Of a DNA stretch of 64,000 nucleotides, positions 34,018 through 43,325 are shown piece after piece. This DNA is from Oxalobacteraceae bacterium (GTDB lineage Bacteria > Pseudomonadota > Gammaproteobacteria > Burkholderiales > Burkholderiaceae_D). Position 1 is the stretch's first letter; every line of letters starts with the position of its first letter. Both the position numbers and the translations under genes were made by a program. The notes under the pieces were generated by a model. It did no database searches, was not told the origin of the DNA, and worked only from the letters and a program-made list of their open reading frames with translations. The DNA is taken from assembly GCA_027490465.1 (NCBI GenBank), contig JAIXXZ010000085.1:1-64000 (forward strand), read 5' to 3'.

Positions 34018-35316
34018 ATGACGCCGCGCTCGCTGTTCTGGATTCCCGTACTCGTTCGATTTATGCTGGTCTGGGGTGCCGGACTGGCAGGCTGGTACTT
34101 GTGGGATTTCACCATTGGACTTGCCATTTCATTTATCGTCCTCACGCTGTTGGTGATAATGCAGCTCCAGTACATGTACCAACTGTCGCTGTGGCTGGAT
34201 CAGCCTGAGGAAGTTCGTCTTGGTGATGGCTGGGGATCCTGGACTGAGATCTTCGCCAAACTCTACCGTTTGCGTCGTGATGATGAGCGCAGTCGCAATG
34301 AGCTGGCCGAGTGGTTATCGCGCTTCCGGCAGGCGATGAGTCAGCTGCCGGATGGCGTGGTCATCATGGATGATGTGCTTTTCCTCGAATGGTGCAATCC
34401 CGTCGCAGAGCAGCATCTCGGGCTGAGCATGGCGACTGACAAAGGCATGCGCGTCACCAATCTGGTACGCAGCCCTGAATTCATCGACTACATCATTCTG
34501 GGTCGTTACGATGAGCCACTCACCTTGAAACTGGATGAGCGCAGGCTGATCGTTCGTCTCATCCCATTCGAAAACCGGCGACAGATTCTGGTCACGCATG
34601 ATGTGACAGATATGGACAGGATCGAACAGATGCGTCGTGATTTCATCGCGAATGCATCGCATGAACTGCGCACGCCGCTGACCGTCATTAACGGCTTTCT
34701 TGAAATTGCTCATACGCAGCCCGATCTTGATCCGAAGACGCGCGCCCGGCATCTGGCGCTCATGGTCGATCAGGGACAGCGCATGCAAAACCTGGTGGAT
34801 GACATGCTGGTACTCACCCGCCTGGAGTCGCTGGATTATCCGGTGCGTGAAGAAGTACTCGACATGCATAGCCTGCTGGAGCAGGTACGTGCCGAGGGCG
34901 AGGCCTTGTCTGCGGGCAGACACAAAGTCAGTCTGGAGTTCAACGGACCGCGACTCAAAGGCAGTCAGGACGAGCTGCGCAGTGCCATCGGAAATCTGGT
35001 GTCCAATGCCGTGCGCTATACACCGGAGGGCGGTGAGATCAGAATACGCTGGTTTGAAAACGAACAAGGCCCATGCTGCTCGGTGAGCGATACCGGCATC
35101 GGCATCAACCCCGAGCATATCGCACGACTAACCGAGCGTTTCTATCGTGTGGATAAAGGCAGGTCGCGTGAAACACAGGGTACCGGTTTGGGACTGGCCA
35201 TCGTCAAGCACGTGCTGGTTCGCCATAATGCGCAGCTGCGCATTGAATCGGAGGCCGGCAAGGGCAGCACCTTTACCATTCAGTTTCCGGCGCTCGCGCG
35301 CGTTGAGCTGGCCTGA
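34018..35316 (+). CDS. phoR: Phosphate regulon sensor histidine kinase PhoR
   Basis: The 432-residue protein has two closely spaced membrane segments at the N-terminus (about 8-48), a PAS domain (about 100-200), a dimerisation domain with His215 in DFIANASHELRTP, and an ATPase domain with SNAVRYTPEGG, VSDTGIGI and GTGLGLAIVKH. The absence of a large periplasmic sensor fits PhoR, which senses phosphate through PstSCAB and PhoU. It ends 17 bp from the convergent acr3 gene. Confidence 0.95.
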   Translation: MTPRSLFWIPVLVRFMLVWGAGLAGWYLWDFTIGLAISFIVLTLLVIMQLQYMYQLSLWLDQPEEVRLGDGWGSWTEIFAKLYRLRRDDERSRNELAEWLSRFRQAMSQLPDGVVIMDDVLFLEWCNPVAEQHLGLSMATDKGMRVTNLVRSPEFIDYIILGRYDEPLTLKLDERRLIVRLIPFENRRQILVTHDVTDMDRIEQMRRDFIANASHELRTPLTVINGFLEIAHTQPDLDPKTRARHLALMVDQGQRMQNLVDDMLVLTRLESLDYPVREEVLDMHSLLEQVRAEGEALSAGRHKVSLEFNGPRLKGSQDELRSAIGNLVSNAVRYTPEGGEIRIRWFENEQGPCCSVSDTGIGINPEHIARLTERFYRVDKGRSRETQGTGLGLAIVKHVLVRHNAQLRIESEAGKGSTFTIQFPALARVELA

Positions 35317-35333
35317 ACAACCCCATCTGCCGT

Positions 35334-36389
35334 TTACGGTCCTGCTGCTTCGGATGGTGTCACTGCATGCGCACCCTGCTCATACCAGTCGCGGCTGCGG
35401 TTGACGATGCGAACCACCAGTAGCATGACCGGGACTTCGATCAGTACACCTACGACGGTCGCCAGTGCTGCGCCAGACTCAAAACCAAACAGACTGATCG
35501 CAGCCGCTACAGCCAGCTCAAAAAAATTCGATGCACCGATCAATGCGGAAGGACAGGCCACGCTGTGTGATTCACCCAGCTTGCGATTCAGCCAGTAGGC
35601 CAGCGCCGAATTGAAAAACACCTGAATCAGAATCGGTACAGCCAGCAGTGCAATCACCAGCGGTTGTCGAATGATGGCCTGACCCTGAAACGCGAACAGC
35701 AGCACCAGCGTCAACAGCAGTGCGGCAATGGACCATGGCCCGATTTTTTCCAAGGCTGTCTCGAAAGCCTCCTGGCCACGTCGCAGCAAGTGTCGTCGCC
35801 ATAGCTGGGCAAGTATCACGGGTATTACGATATAAAGCACCACCGATGTCACCAGCGTATCCCAGGGCACGATGATCGCTGAGAGACCGAGCAACAAGCC
35901 AACCAGTGGTGCAAAAGCAAACACCATGATGGTGTCATTCAGCGCGACTTGCGACAGCGTAAACAGCGGATCGCCATTCGACAGTCGACTCCAGACAAAT
36001 ACCATTGCGGTGCATGGTGCTGCAGCCAGGAGAATAAGGCCGGCAATATAGCTGTCGATTTGATCAGCAGGTAGCAGCGGCGCGAACCAATGACGAATGA
36101 ATATCCAGCCCAGCAGCGCCATCGAGAAAGGCTTTACCAGCCAGTTGATGAACAAGGTCACGCCAATACCGCGCACATGCTGACGCACCTGATGCAGCGC
36201 ACTGAAATCCACTTTCAGCAGCATCGGAATAATCATGATCCAGATCAGCAAGCCCACCGGTAGATTGACCTGCGCTACTTCCAGATGACCGATGAATTGA
36301 AATACGCCAGGCATGAACTGCCCGAGCGCCACACCCGTGACGATGCACAGGAAAACCCACAGACTGAGATAGCGCTCAAACACATTCAT
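35334..36389 (-). CDS. acr3: Arsenite efflux transporter, ACR3 family
   Basis: The 351-residue protein has ten predicted membrane spans and the ACR3 patterns AAPCTAMVFVWSRL (with the conserved cysteine) and ACPSALIGASNFFELAVA. It expels arsenite made by the arsenate reductase. It is the last gene of the leftward arsC-arsR-acr3 unit, 12 bp after arsR, and converges with phoR. Confidence 0.92.
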   Translation of the reverse strand: MNVFERYLSLWVFLCIVTGVALGQFMPGVFQFIGHLEVAQVNLPVGLLIWIMIIPMLLKVDFSALHQVRQHVRGIGVTLFINWLVKPFSMALLGWIFIRHWFAPLLPADQIDSYIAGLILLAAAPCTAMVFVWSRLSNGDPLFTLSQVALNDTIMVFAFAPLVGLLLGLSAIIVPWDTLVTSVVLYIVIPVILAQLWRRHLLRRGQEAFETALEKIGPWSIAALLLTLVLLFAFQGQAIIRQPLVIALLAVPILIQVFFNSALAYWLNRKLGESHSVACPSALIGASNFFELAVAAAISLFGFESGAALATVVGVLIEVPVMLLVVRIVNRSRDWYEQGAHAVTPSEAAGP

Positions 36390-36401
36390 CGGTCGATACC
36401 G

Positions 36402-36734
36402 TCAGGCCTGTTGTGGTGTGCACATGGTCTGACTGATCGGTGTACAGGGATTGCCACCGCAGCAGTTTTCGGTCAGATAAGACAACAATTGGTTCATGCC
36501 ATCGATATGCGCTGAATAAATAACGAACCGTCCCTCATGACGCGAGCTGACCAGTCCAGCATGAACCAGTTCTTTGGTATGGAAGCTCAGTGAGGAAGGC
36601 GCAATACCCAGCTGCTCGGCGAGCTGACCTGCCGGTAGACCTGCCGGCCCCACTTGTACGAGTGTACGGAAAATTGCAAGGCGGGACTCCTGAGCCAGCG
36701 CAGCGAGTGCCTTGACGGCAGTTGATGCATTCAT
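36402..36734 (-). CDS. arsR: ArsR-family arsenic-responsive repressor
   Basis: The 110-residue winged-helix protein has a recognition helix APSSLSFHTKELVHAGLVSSRHEGR. It ends with a cysteine-rich tail (Cys91, Cys92, Cys97, Cys105). Arsenite binding at vicinal C-terminal cysteines resembles the Acidithiobacillus ferrooxidans-type ArsR rather than the helix-site type of plasmid R773. It would repress both arms of the divergent ars locus until As(III) binds. Confidence 0.9.
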   Translation of the reverse strand: MNASTAVKALAALAQESRLAIFRTLVQVGPAGLPAGQLAEQLGIAPSSLSFHTKELVHAGLVSSRHEGRFVIYSAHIDGMNQLLSYLTENCCGGNPCTPISQTMCTPQQA

Positions 36735-36739
36735 GCTAT

Positions 36740-37270
36740 TTACTCTTCCAGAAATGGAGGTTTCTCAGCCGATGGCTGGGTCAAGCCGATATCTCTCACT
36801 TGCTTTTGTAATGCCAGGCGATCGAGCTTGTCCATAGGTAGGCTGAGGAAAATTCCAATGCGATTTGAAATCTGATACATCGCCTTTTGAAATTCACGCC
36901 GGATGGACTCTTCGCTGCCAGTCGCTTTGACCGGATCTTCAAAGCCCCAGTGCGCTGTCATTGGTTGACCGGGCCATATAGGGCAAATTTCGCCGGCGGC
37001 CTGATCGCACACCGTGATTACAAAATGCATGTGGGGCGCTGAGGCCAGAGCGAATTCATCCCAGCTTTTGCTGCGCAGATTGTCTGTCGGGAAGCGGGAT
37101 TTCTCCAGGCAGCTCAAGGTCATCGGGTGAATTTCACCGCGTGGCTGACTACCGGCGCTATAGGCCTTGAAACGGCCGCTGCCCAGTTTGTTGAGTATGG
37201 ACTCGGCAAAAACACTGCGGGCAGAGTTTCCGGTGCACAAAAACAGTACGTTGAATTGTTTGGTTTCCAT
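36740..37270 (-). CDS. arsC: Arsenate reductase, low-molecular-weight phosphatase type
   Basis: The 176-residue protein carries the P-loop LCTGNSARS with Cys12 and Arg18 of low-molecular-weight tyrosine-phosphatase-like reductases, and further cysteines (TLSCLEKSRF, VCDQAAGEICP) that may serve in disulfide relay. It would reduce arsenate to arsenite for export by Acr3. It is the first gene of the leftward unit, five bases before arsR. Whether it is thioredoxin- or glutaredoxin-coupled is not resolved here. Confidence 0.88.
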   Translation of the reverse strand: METKQFNVLFLCTGNSARSVFAESILNKLGSGRFKAYSAGSQPRGEIHPMTLSCLEKSRFPTDNLRSKSWDEFALASAPHMHFVITVCDQAAGEICPIWPGQPMTAHWGFEDPVKATGSEESIRREFQKAMYQISNRIGIFLSLPMDKLDRLALQKQVRDIGLTQPSAEKPPFLEE

Positions 37271-37343
37271 CGGTTTTCCCCGGACTTAGCGTGTGAGGTA
37301 ATGACATCCCCAAAACACAAGAATCAAATTGGTTGAACAGCCG

Positions 37344-37378
37344 TACACGTGTATTATTTCATCATTTCGATAATTATC
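37344..37378. promoter_or_regulatory. Divergent ars control region with two palindromes
   Basis: Between arsC and the GAPDH gene lie two perfect 10-bp palindromes: TACACGTGTA (37344-37353) and GATAATTATC (37369-37378), the latter within TTTCGATAATTATCAAAA. Their centres are 25 bp apart. They are plausible ArsR operator sites controlling both directions; this role is inferred from position and symmetry only. Confidence 0.5.
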
Positions 37379-37493
37379 AAAATCTTGTACTAATTTAAGC
37401 TCAGACAGTCCAGATCAGGGTATTTACATAGTTTTATGAAAACATTCGCGTTGTCCATCGTCGTGTCTTGCAAATCAATTAAGGGAGTCCGTC

Positions 37494-38537
37494 TTGAAAG
37501 TAGGTATTAATGGCATGGGTCGGATTGGCCGCCTTGCACTTCGCGCAGCAATGGGAGCAGCTGACAGGCAGTCAGACGATCCTTATGCAGCCAATCGTCT
37601 TGAAATTGCGCATATCAATGAAATAAAAGGCGGGATTCAGGCTACCGCGCATCTGCTGGAGTTTGATTCCGTTCAGGGGCGCTGGCGTACTGAGATCGCT
37701 GTTGAGGGCGAAGATGCCGTCCGCATAGAGGGTCGGCGCATAGGGTTCTCTGCGCATGCCAAACCAGCTGATATTCCCTGGGCTGAGATGGGCGTGGAAC
37801 TGGTTCTTGATTGCACCGGCAAATTCCTCACACCTGAAGCCTTGCAAGGCCACTTTGATCGAGGCGCCAAGCGCGTCATCGTTGCCGCACCGGTGAAGTT
37901 TGAGTCGGTACTGAATGTCGTTTTTGGTATCAACCACGATCTGTACGACCCAGCGATACATCCAATTGTGACGGCCGCGTCATGTACGACCAACTGTCTC
38001 GCACCTGTTGTCAAAGTTGTGCACGAAGCCATCGGTATACGTCACGGTCAAATCACGACCATTCATGACCCGACCAACACGAATGTGGTCACTGACGCAC
38101 CCCACAAAGACCTGCGTCGTGCGCGCAGCGCGATGCTCAGTCTGCAACCAACCACGACGGGTAGCGCGACCGCGATTGCGCTGATTTATCCTGAGCTCAA
38201 GGGCAAGCTCAATGGCCATGCTGTGCGCGCACCCGTGCTGAATGCTTCGCTGACGGATTGCGTGTTTGAGCTGCAACGACCTACCACCGCAGAAGAAATC
38301 AATGATTTATTTGCCCAGGCTGCCCGTGGCTCTCTGGCCGGCATACTTGGCTACGAAACTCGTCCACTGGTCAGTGCCGACTATGCGCGCGATACCCGCA
38401 GTGCTATCGTGGATGCACTGTCAACCATGGTGACGGACAGTACGATGCTCAAGGTCTATGCGTGGTACGACAATGAGATGGGTTATTCATGCCGTATGGT
38501 GGACCTCGCCTGCCATATGCAAAAGATCGGAATCTGA
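37494..38537 (+). CDS. ArsJ-associated glyceraldehyde-3-phosphate dehydrogenase
   Basis: The 347-residue protein has the NAD-binding [17 protein letters not shown], the catalytic cysteine at 164 in [10 protein letters not shown], and a normal GAPDH length. Its place in an ars locus directly before arsJ indicates the known arsenate-resistance role: it forms 1-arseno-3-phosphoglycerate from glyceraldehyde-3-phosphate and arsenate. GGGAG lies 8-9 bases before the ATT-rich start, where TTG at 37494 is used. Its stop is directly followed by the arsJ ATG. Confidence 0.88.
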   Translation: MKVGINGMGRIGRLALRAAMGAADRQSDDPYAANRLEIAHINEIKGGIQATAHLLEFDSVQGRWRTEIAVEGEDAVRIEGRRIGFSAHAKPADIPWAEMGVELVLDCTGKFLTPEALQGHFDRGAKRVIVAAPVKFESVLNVVFGINHDLYDPAIHPIVTAASCTTNCLAPVVKVVHEAIGIRHGQITTIHDPTNTNVVTDAPHKDLRRARSAMLSLQPTTTGSATAIALIYPELKGKLNGHAVRAPVLNASLTDCVFELQRPTTAEEINDLFAQAARGSLAGILGYETRPLVSADYARDTRSAIVDALSTMVTDSTMLKVYAWYDNEMGYSCRMVDLACHMQKIGI

Positions 38538-39779
38538 ATGATGGGTTCCTCCAACACAGGTTTGCGAAATTATCTGATCGTCACGTCCGCCTACTGGAGC
38601 TTTACGCTGACCGATGGGGCACTGCGAATGTTGGTGCTGATGCATTTTTTCCGTCTGGGATATTCCCCGTTCACACTGGCATTCTTGTTTCTGCTGTATG
38701 AGGCCGCTGGTGTGGCTGCCAATCTGGTTGGCGGCTGGCTGGCTACCCGGTTTGGCATTGCGCGCATGCTTGCCGTTGGCCTGTCGACGCAAATTCTTGG
38801 ATTCTTGCTCTTGTCTGCAATGTCACCGGACTGGACAGCCGCACTGTCGGTTGCCTGGGTAGTGATGGCGCAGGGCGTTTGCGGGATTGCTAAAGATCTG
38901 ACCAAGACCGCAAGCAAATCGGCGATCAAGGCCACGGCAGGCGATGCGTCGGGGCAGTTGTTTCGTTGGGTAGCGTGGTTCACGGGCAGTAAAAATGCAA
39001 TGAAGGGTGTGGGATTTTTTCTGGGCGGTTTGTTGCTCGATAGCTTGGGCTTTTCCGCATCTCTGTGGTTGATGGCGGTTTTGCTTGCGATGGTGTTGGT
39101 GGCTGTTTTGCTGTCACTACCCCGCATGATGGGTAAGGCAAAGGCTTCTAAATCATTTCGTGAACTGTTCGGTAAAAGTCGTGCAATTAACTTGCTGGCC
39201 GGCGCGCGCGTATTTCTGTTTGGCGCACGTGATGTCTGGTTTGTGGTGGGTGTGCCTGTGTTTCTCTATTCTCAGGGATGGAATTTCACCATGGTAGGTA
39301 CATTCATGGCAGCATGGACGATTGGCTATGGTTTGGTTCAGGCACTCGCTCCCAGACTTGTAAGACGTAGTGATAATGGGCTGACGAGCGAAGTGCCGGC
39401 TGCACGCGCCTGGTCTTTTGTATTGGCTTTGATTCCCGCAGCGCTGGCAATGACCTTATGGTTTGCCTGGGAGCCATTGCAATGGCTCATCGTTGGTGGA
39501 CTTGCCCTTTTTGGCTTTGCCTTTGCCGTCAACTCTTCGGTGCATTCCTACCTGGTACTGGCTTATGCAGGTTCGGAAAAAGCGGCTGAGGATGTCGGGT
39601 TTTACTACGCGGCAAATGCCCTTGGTCGTTTTTTTGGCACGTTATTGTCGGGTGTTTTATATCAATGGGGCGGTCTGCTCTATGCGCTCGCAGGATCAGC
39701 CGTAATGCTGTTTTCATGTTGGTTGATTACCTTGAATCTTCCAACTCGTCATGAGATTCCGGAAGCGGCTGCCGCATGA
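38538..39779 (+). CDS. arsJ: Organoarsenical efflux MFS transporter ArsJ
   Basis: The 413-residue protein has about twelve predicted spans and the ArsJ pattern of an MFS carrier (GVCGIAKDLTKTASKSAIKATAG, RVFLFGARDVWFVVGVPVFLY). ArsJ exports 1-arseno-3-phosphoglycerate made by the upstream dehydrogenase, giving net arsenate removal without reduction. The gene follows the GAPDH stop with no gap. Confidence 0.9.
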   Translation: MMGSSNTGLRNYLIVTSAYWSFTLTDGALRMLVLMHFFRLGYSPFTLAFLFLLYEAAGVAANLVGGWLATRFGIARMLAVGLSTQILGFLLLSAMSPDWTAALSVAWVVMAQGVCGIAKDLTKTASKSAIKATAGDASGQLFRWVAWFTGSKNAMKGVGFFLGGLLLDSLGFSASLWLMAVLLAMVLVAVLLSLPRMMGKAKASKSFRELFGKSRAINLLAGARVFLFGARDVWFVVGVPVFLYSQGWNFTMVGTFMAAWTIGYGLVQALAPRLVRRSDNGLTSEVPAARAWSFVLALIPAALAMTLWFAWEPLQWLIVGGLALFGFAFAVNSSVHSYLVLAYAGSEKAAEDVGFYYAANALGRFFGTLLSGVLYQWGGLLYALAGSAVMLFSCWLITLNLPTRHEIPEAAAA

Positions 39780-39973
39780 TACCGATAGTTATCGCCGTGC
39801 CGGCATAAGAGCACAGTATTTTTAGCGCCATCTCCGATAGCCGACTACTCATCTTGCTTGATCATTGAAAAGATGAAGTAAGTGCCGACAAATCGGCGCG
39901 GTTCATCTGCTCATGCGGATGCATCCGGGATCGCAAGACAGCAAGTCGAATAGCCAAAGGCAAGCTCAGAGTC

Positions 39974-39999
39974 GAAAAAAAGCCCGCCGAAGCGGGCTA
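39974..39999 (-). terminator. Rho-independent terminator of pstS
   Basis: On the minus strand AGCCCGC-TTCG-GCGGGCT is followed by TTTTTTT, a compact stem with a stable TTCG loop. It lies 28 bp after the pstS stop codon. The rest of 39780-40026 contains no gene I can support. Confidence 0.92.
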
Positions 40000-40026
40000 A
40001 AACACCTGGAGATGTGTAAATCAGTA

Positions 40027-41070
40027 TTACCAGATCGCTTTACCGTTTGGATCCTTGAGTTGTGCTTTCCACAAGTCGTGAACCAGCTTCTGGGTGCTTG
40101 GGGGCATTGGAACGTAATCCAGTTCGGTAGCCATGCCAGCGCCGTTCTTGTAGGCCCAGTCAAAGAATTTCAGTACTGCACGACCAGTCAGCGCATCGGG
40201 TTGAGCCTTGTGCATGATGATGAAGGATGCACCTGTTGCTGGCCAGCTGTTCTTGCCAGGCTGATTGGTCAGGACCACTGCCATGCCGGGCGTATTGACC
40301 CAGTCACCATTGGATGCAGCTGCTTTGAAGGTCTCGTCATCAGGCTGAACAAATTCACCGTCACGGTTCTTCAACTGCGCATGGGTGATCTTGTTCTTTT
40401 TTGCGTAAGCATACTCAACATAACCAAAGGCGCCTTTGATACGCTGAACATTGGCTGCAACGCCTTCATTGCCTTTGCCACCTACACCGGTTGGCCATTT
40501 GACCGCAGTGTTCGCGCCTACAACAGATTTGAAGTCGGCATTTGCCTTGGACAAGTAATCTGTCCAGAGGAAGGTCGTACCCGAGCTGTCAGCGCGGTGA
40601 ACCACCGTGATCGCCAAAGCAGGCAGCTTCAGGTCCGGGTTCAGCGCCACGATCGCCGCATCATTCCACTTGCTGATTTTGCCAAGGTGAATGCCTGCGA
40701 TGATGTCGGCAGTGAGTTTCATCTGGCCCGGCGCAACGCCGTCCAGGTTCATAACCGGCACCACACCGCCGATGATGGCTGGGAACTGTATCAAACCTTC
40801 TTTTTCAAGTTCTTCGATTGGCAGGGGTCTGTCGGAAGCACCGAAATCGACGGTCTTGGCTTTGATTTGCTTGACGCCGCCGCCGGAACCGATGGACTGA
40901 TAGTTCAGACCAATGCCTGTCGCAGCTTTGTACGCTTCTGCCCATTTGGAGTAAATTGGGTAGGGGAAGGTGGCGCCGGCACCGGTAATGTCGGCAGCCT
41001 GAGCGGAAACGGCCATGACGAGACCCGCTGCTACGCCGACGACGCCTTTAATAAATTGCAACTTACGCAT
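40027..41070 (-). CDS. pstS: Phosphate ABC transporter periplasmic binding protein PstS
   Basis: The 347-residue protein has a signal peptide (to AVSAQA) and the PstS phosphate-loop patterns GAGATFPYPIYSKW, SGGGVKQIKAKTVDFGASD, and HRADSSGTTFLWTDYL. It delivers phosphate to PstCA. It is transcribed alone, opposite to pstCAB and about 9 kb from it, and shares a divergent control region with ppk that contains one PhoB box for each. Confidence 0.95.
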   Translation of the reverse strand: MRKLQFIKGVVGVAAGLVMAVSAQAADITGAGATFPYPIYSKWAEAYKAATGIGLNYQSIGSGGGVKQIKAKTVDFGASDRPLPIEELEKEGLIQFPAIIGGVVPVMNLDGVAPGQMKLTADIIAGIHLGKISKWNDAAIVALNPDLKLPALAITVVHRADSSGTTFLWTDYLSKANADFKSVVGANTAVKWPTGVGGKGNEGVAANVQRIKGAFGYVEYAYAKKNKITHAQLKNRDGEFVQPDDETFKAAASNGDWVNTPGMAVVLTNQPGKNSWPATGASFIIMHKAQPDALTGRAVLKFFDWAYKNGAGMATELDYVPMPPSTQKLVHDLWKAQLKDPNGKAIW

Positions 41071-41115
41071 GAAGACTCCTCGCTTTTATGGGGTGGGGAC
41101 AAAACAACTTGGCGA

Positions 41116-41149
41116 ACTATAAAGGTCCTTTGTGTCAGCTGCATGACAG
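41116..41149 (-). promoter_or_regulatory. PhoB box and -10 of pstS
   Basis: Minus strand CTGTCAT-GCAG-CTGACAC (41132-41149) is a near-consensus PhoB box. TATAGT (41116-41121) starts 10 nt downstream, the expected distance for a PhoB-activated promoter lacking a -35. The box ends about 62 bp before the pstS start. Confidence 0.87.
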
Positions 41150-41173
41150 GAAACTTCCAATAAGGAAACATTA

Positions 41174-41207
41174 TTGTCATGAAACAGTCACACCGTCTGC
41201 CTACACT
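41174..41207 (+). promoter_or_regulatory. PhoB box and -10 of ppk
   Basis: TTGTCAT-GAAA-CAGTCAC (41174-41191) is a PhoB-type direct repeat and TACACT (41202-41207) begins exactly 10 nt after it. The predicted transcription start near 41214 would coincide with an upstream ATG, which argues for the ATG at 41250 as the ppk start. Confidence 0.82.
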
Positions 41208-41249
41208 GCTTTCATGAATGCCACCAGAAAAGTCAGGCCGGCCAGCGCC

Positions 41250-43325
41250 ATGAGCGAGGCTGACGAGGCCGCAGCCAGCGCGACGGCCGGTTCCCTGCTG
41301 AATCGGGAGCTGTCCATGCTCGCGTTCAACCGTCGCGTGCTGGCTCAGGCTGAGGATGCGAGTATCCCATTACTGGAGCGCCTGAAGTATCTGTGTATTG
41401 TCAGCAGCAATCTGGACGAATTCTTTGAAGTGCGCATTGCCAGTCTGATTGCGCGGGTTCGCGAAAACCATGGCATAACGCATCCGGTGTCGCTGCCAGG
41501 CTTGGCTGAGGTCACGGACTCTTGCAAAGCGCTGGTTGGACAGCAGTATGCGGTGTTGAATGACCAAGTTCTCCCCGCCTTGGCCGCCGAAGGGATACAG
41601 CTGCTTCGGCACGTCGATCGCGATGAGGCGCAAAGACATTGGGTACGAGATTTTTTCGAGAAGGAAGTGCGCCCGCTGCTCACCCCCATCGTGCTGGATC
41701 CGGCCCATCCATTTCCTCAGATCGTCAACAAAAGCCTGAATTTCATTGTTGAGCTGGCTGGCAAGGATGCTTTCGGTCGAGGTACATCGATTGCCGTCAT
41801 CAAGGCACCGCGCGTTTTACCGCGGGTAATAAAGCTACCCTCCAACACTGCCAGTGATTCGGATGCCTACTGTCTGCTGTCGTCGGTGATACACGCGCAT
41901 ATCGCAGACATGTTCCCGGGGCGCGAAGTCATGGGATTTTCACAATTCCGTGTGACTCGCGACAGTGATCTGTGGGTGGACGAGGAAGAAGTCAAAAACC
42001 TGCGTCAGGCATTGAAGGGTGAGCTGCAGACGCGACATTTCGGTTTCGCTGTACGTCTTGAGGTTGCGCAAAATTGTCCGGAACATCTCGCGCAATTTTT
42101 GCTGGAGCAGTTCGTGATTTCGCCGGAGTTTCTCTATCGTGTAGACGGACCGGTAAATATGGTCAGACTCAACGAGCTGATTGATTATGCATCCAGACCC
42201 GGCCTCAGATTTGCACCGTTTTCACCAGCACTGTCCGTGAGCCTGTCTGAGAACCACGATCTGTTTGCCATGATCGCGGAAAACGATATCCTGCTGCATC
42301 ATCCGTTCGAGTCATTTCAGCCCGTCATCGAATTTATTCGTTCCGCAGCGGAAGATCCGAATGTGGTCGCCATCAAGCAAACGATTTATCGTACCGGCAT
42401 GAACTCCGCGCTTATGGAGGCATTGATTGCCGCAGCCCGCAACGGTAAAGAAGTGACTGTCATTGTCGAACTGATGGCACGCTTTGATGAAGAAGCGAAC
42501 ATCAACTGGGCTGACAAACTGGAGAAGGTCGGTGCGCAAGTCGTGTACGGCATTGTCGGGTTGAAGACGCATGCAAAAATGGCGATGGTGATACGCCGGG
42601 AAGAAGGAAAGCTGCGGCTCTATGCGCACCTGGGTACCGGAAATTATCATCCAACGACCACCAAGTTTTATACCGACTTTGGTTTGCTGACGGCCAATCA
42701 GGCGATGGCGCGCGATGTGAACGAAGTCTTCATTAATCTCACCAGCCTGACACGCCCTAAACGCCTGACGCATTTGTGGGTTGCGCCTTTTGATTTGAAT
42801 AAAGAATTAATCAAGGCGATCCAGAAAGAAACACAGATCGCCAGTGAGGGTCGTAGCGCCCACATCACTGCGAAAATGAATGCGCTACAGGATGCGTCTA
42901 TCATTCAGGCGCTCTATGAGGCATCGCGTGCCGGCGTCAAAATTGACCTCATCGTGCGTGGTGCGTGCGTACTGCGCCCTGGTGTTGAGGGCTTGTCCGA
43001 GAATATTCGGGTGCGCTCGATTGTTGGAAGATTTCTTGAGCACAGCCGTATTTTCTGTTTTCACAATGACGGGCAAGATGACTTGTATCTGGCCAGTGCA
43101 GACTGGATGAACCGGAACCTGTTCCGCCGGGTCGAAGTTGCATTTCCCGTACTCGACAAGACGCTGAAGAAGCGTGTGATGCAGGAGGGCTTGCAACCCT
43201 ACCTGAAAGACAACCTGAATTCCTGGGAGCTCGATGCTGACGGAAGCTATCATCGACGTCGTCCACGATCCGATCAGGCAGGCTTCAGCGCACAGGAATT
43301 TCTGATGCAGACATTGGGACGGTAA
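41250..43325 (+). CDS. ppk: Polyphosphate kinase 1
   Basis: The 691-residue protein begins near SLLNRELSMLAFNRRVLAQA, the PPK1 N-domain, and contains the catalytic histidine regions GLKTHAKMAMVIRR and HLGTGNYHPTTTKFYTDFG and the second histidine in FLEHSRIFCFHNDG. It builds polyphosphate from ATP. The start at 41250 gives the usual family length and leaves a leader after the predicted transcription start; ATG 41214 would add 12 residues. Its stop overlaps the sixA ATG (TAATG). Confidence 0.93.
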   Translation: MSEADEAAASATAGSLLNRELSMLAFNRRVLAQAEDASIPLLERLKYLCIVSSNLDEFFEVRIASLIARVRENHGITHPVSLPGLAEVTDSCKALVGQQYAVLNDQVLPALAAEGIQLLRHVDRDEAQRHWVRDFFEKEVRPLLTPIVLDPAHPFPQIVNKSLNFIVELAGKDAFGRGTSIAVIKAPRVLPRVIKLPSNTASDSDAYCLLSSVIHAHIADMFPGREVMGFSQFRVTRDSDLWVDEEEVKNLRQALKGELQTRHFGFAVRLEVAQNCPEHLAQFLLEQFVISPEFLYRVDGPVNMVRLNELIDYASRPGLRFAPFSPALSVSLSENHDLFAMIAENDILLHHPFESFQPVIEFIRSAAEDPNVVAIKQTIYRTGMNSALMEALIAAARNGKEVTVIVELMARFDEEANINWADKLEKVGAQVVYGIVGLKTHAKMAMVIRREEGKLRLYAHLGTGNYHPTTTKFYTDFGLLTANQAMARDVNEVFINLTSLTRPKRLTHLWVAPFDLNKELIKAIQKETQIASEGRSAHITAKMNALQDASIIQALYEASRAGVKIDLIVRGACVLRPGVEGLSENIRVRSIVGRFLEHSRIFCFHNDGQDDLYLASADWMNRNLFRRVEVAFPVLDKTLKKRVMQEGLQPYLKDNLNSWELDADGSYHRRRPRSDQAGFSAQEFLMQTLGR

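Noticed and set aside
37291-37307. PhoB-box-like sequence before arsC (minus strand ATGTCAT-TACC-TCACAC)
   Set aside because: Only the first 7-mer resembles the box and the second half and -10 spacing do not fit, so I do not add ars to the Pho regulon.
39913-41163. Plus-strand 416-codon frame opposite pstS
   Set aside because: It runs antisense to the well-supported pstS gene and through its terminator and PhoB box, and the product resembles no protein family.
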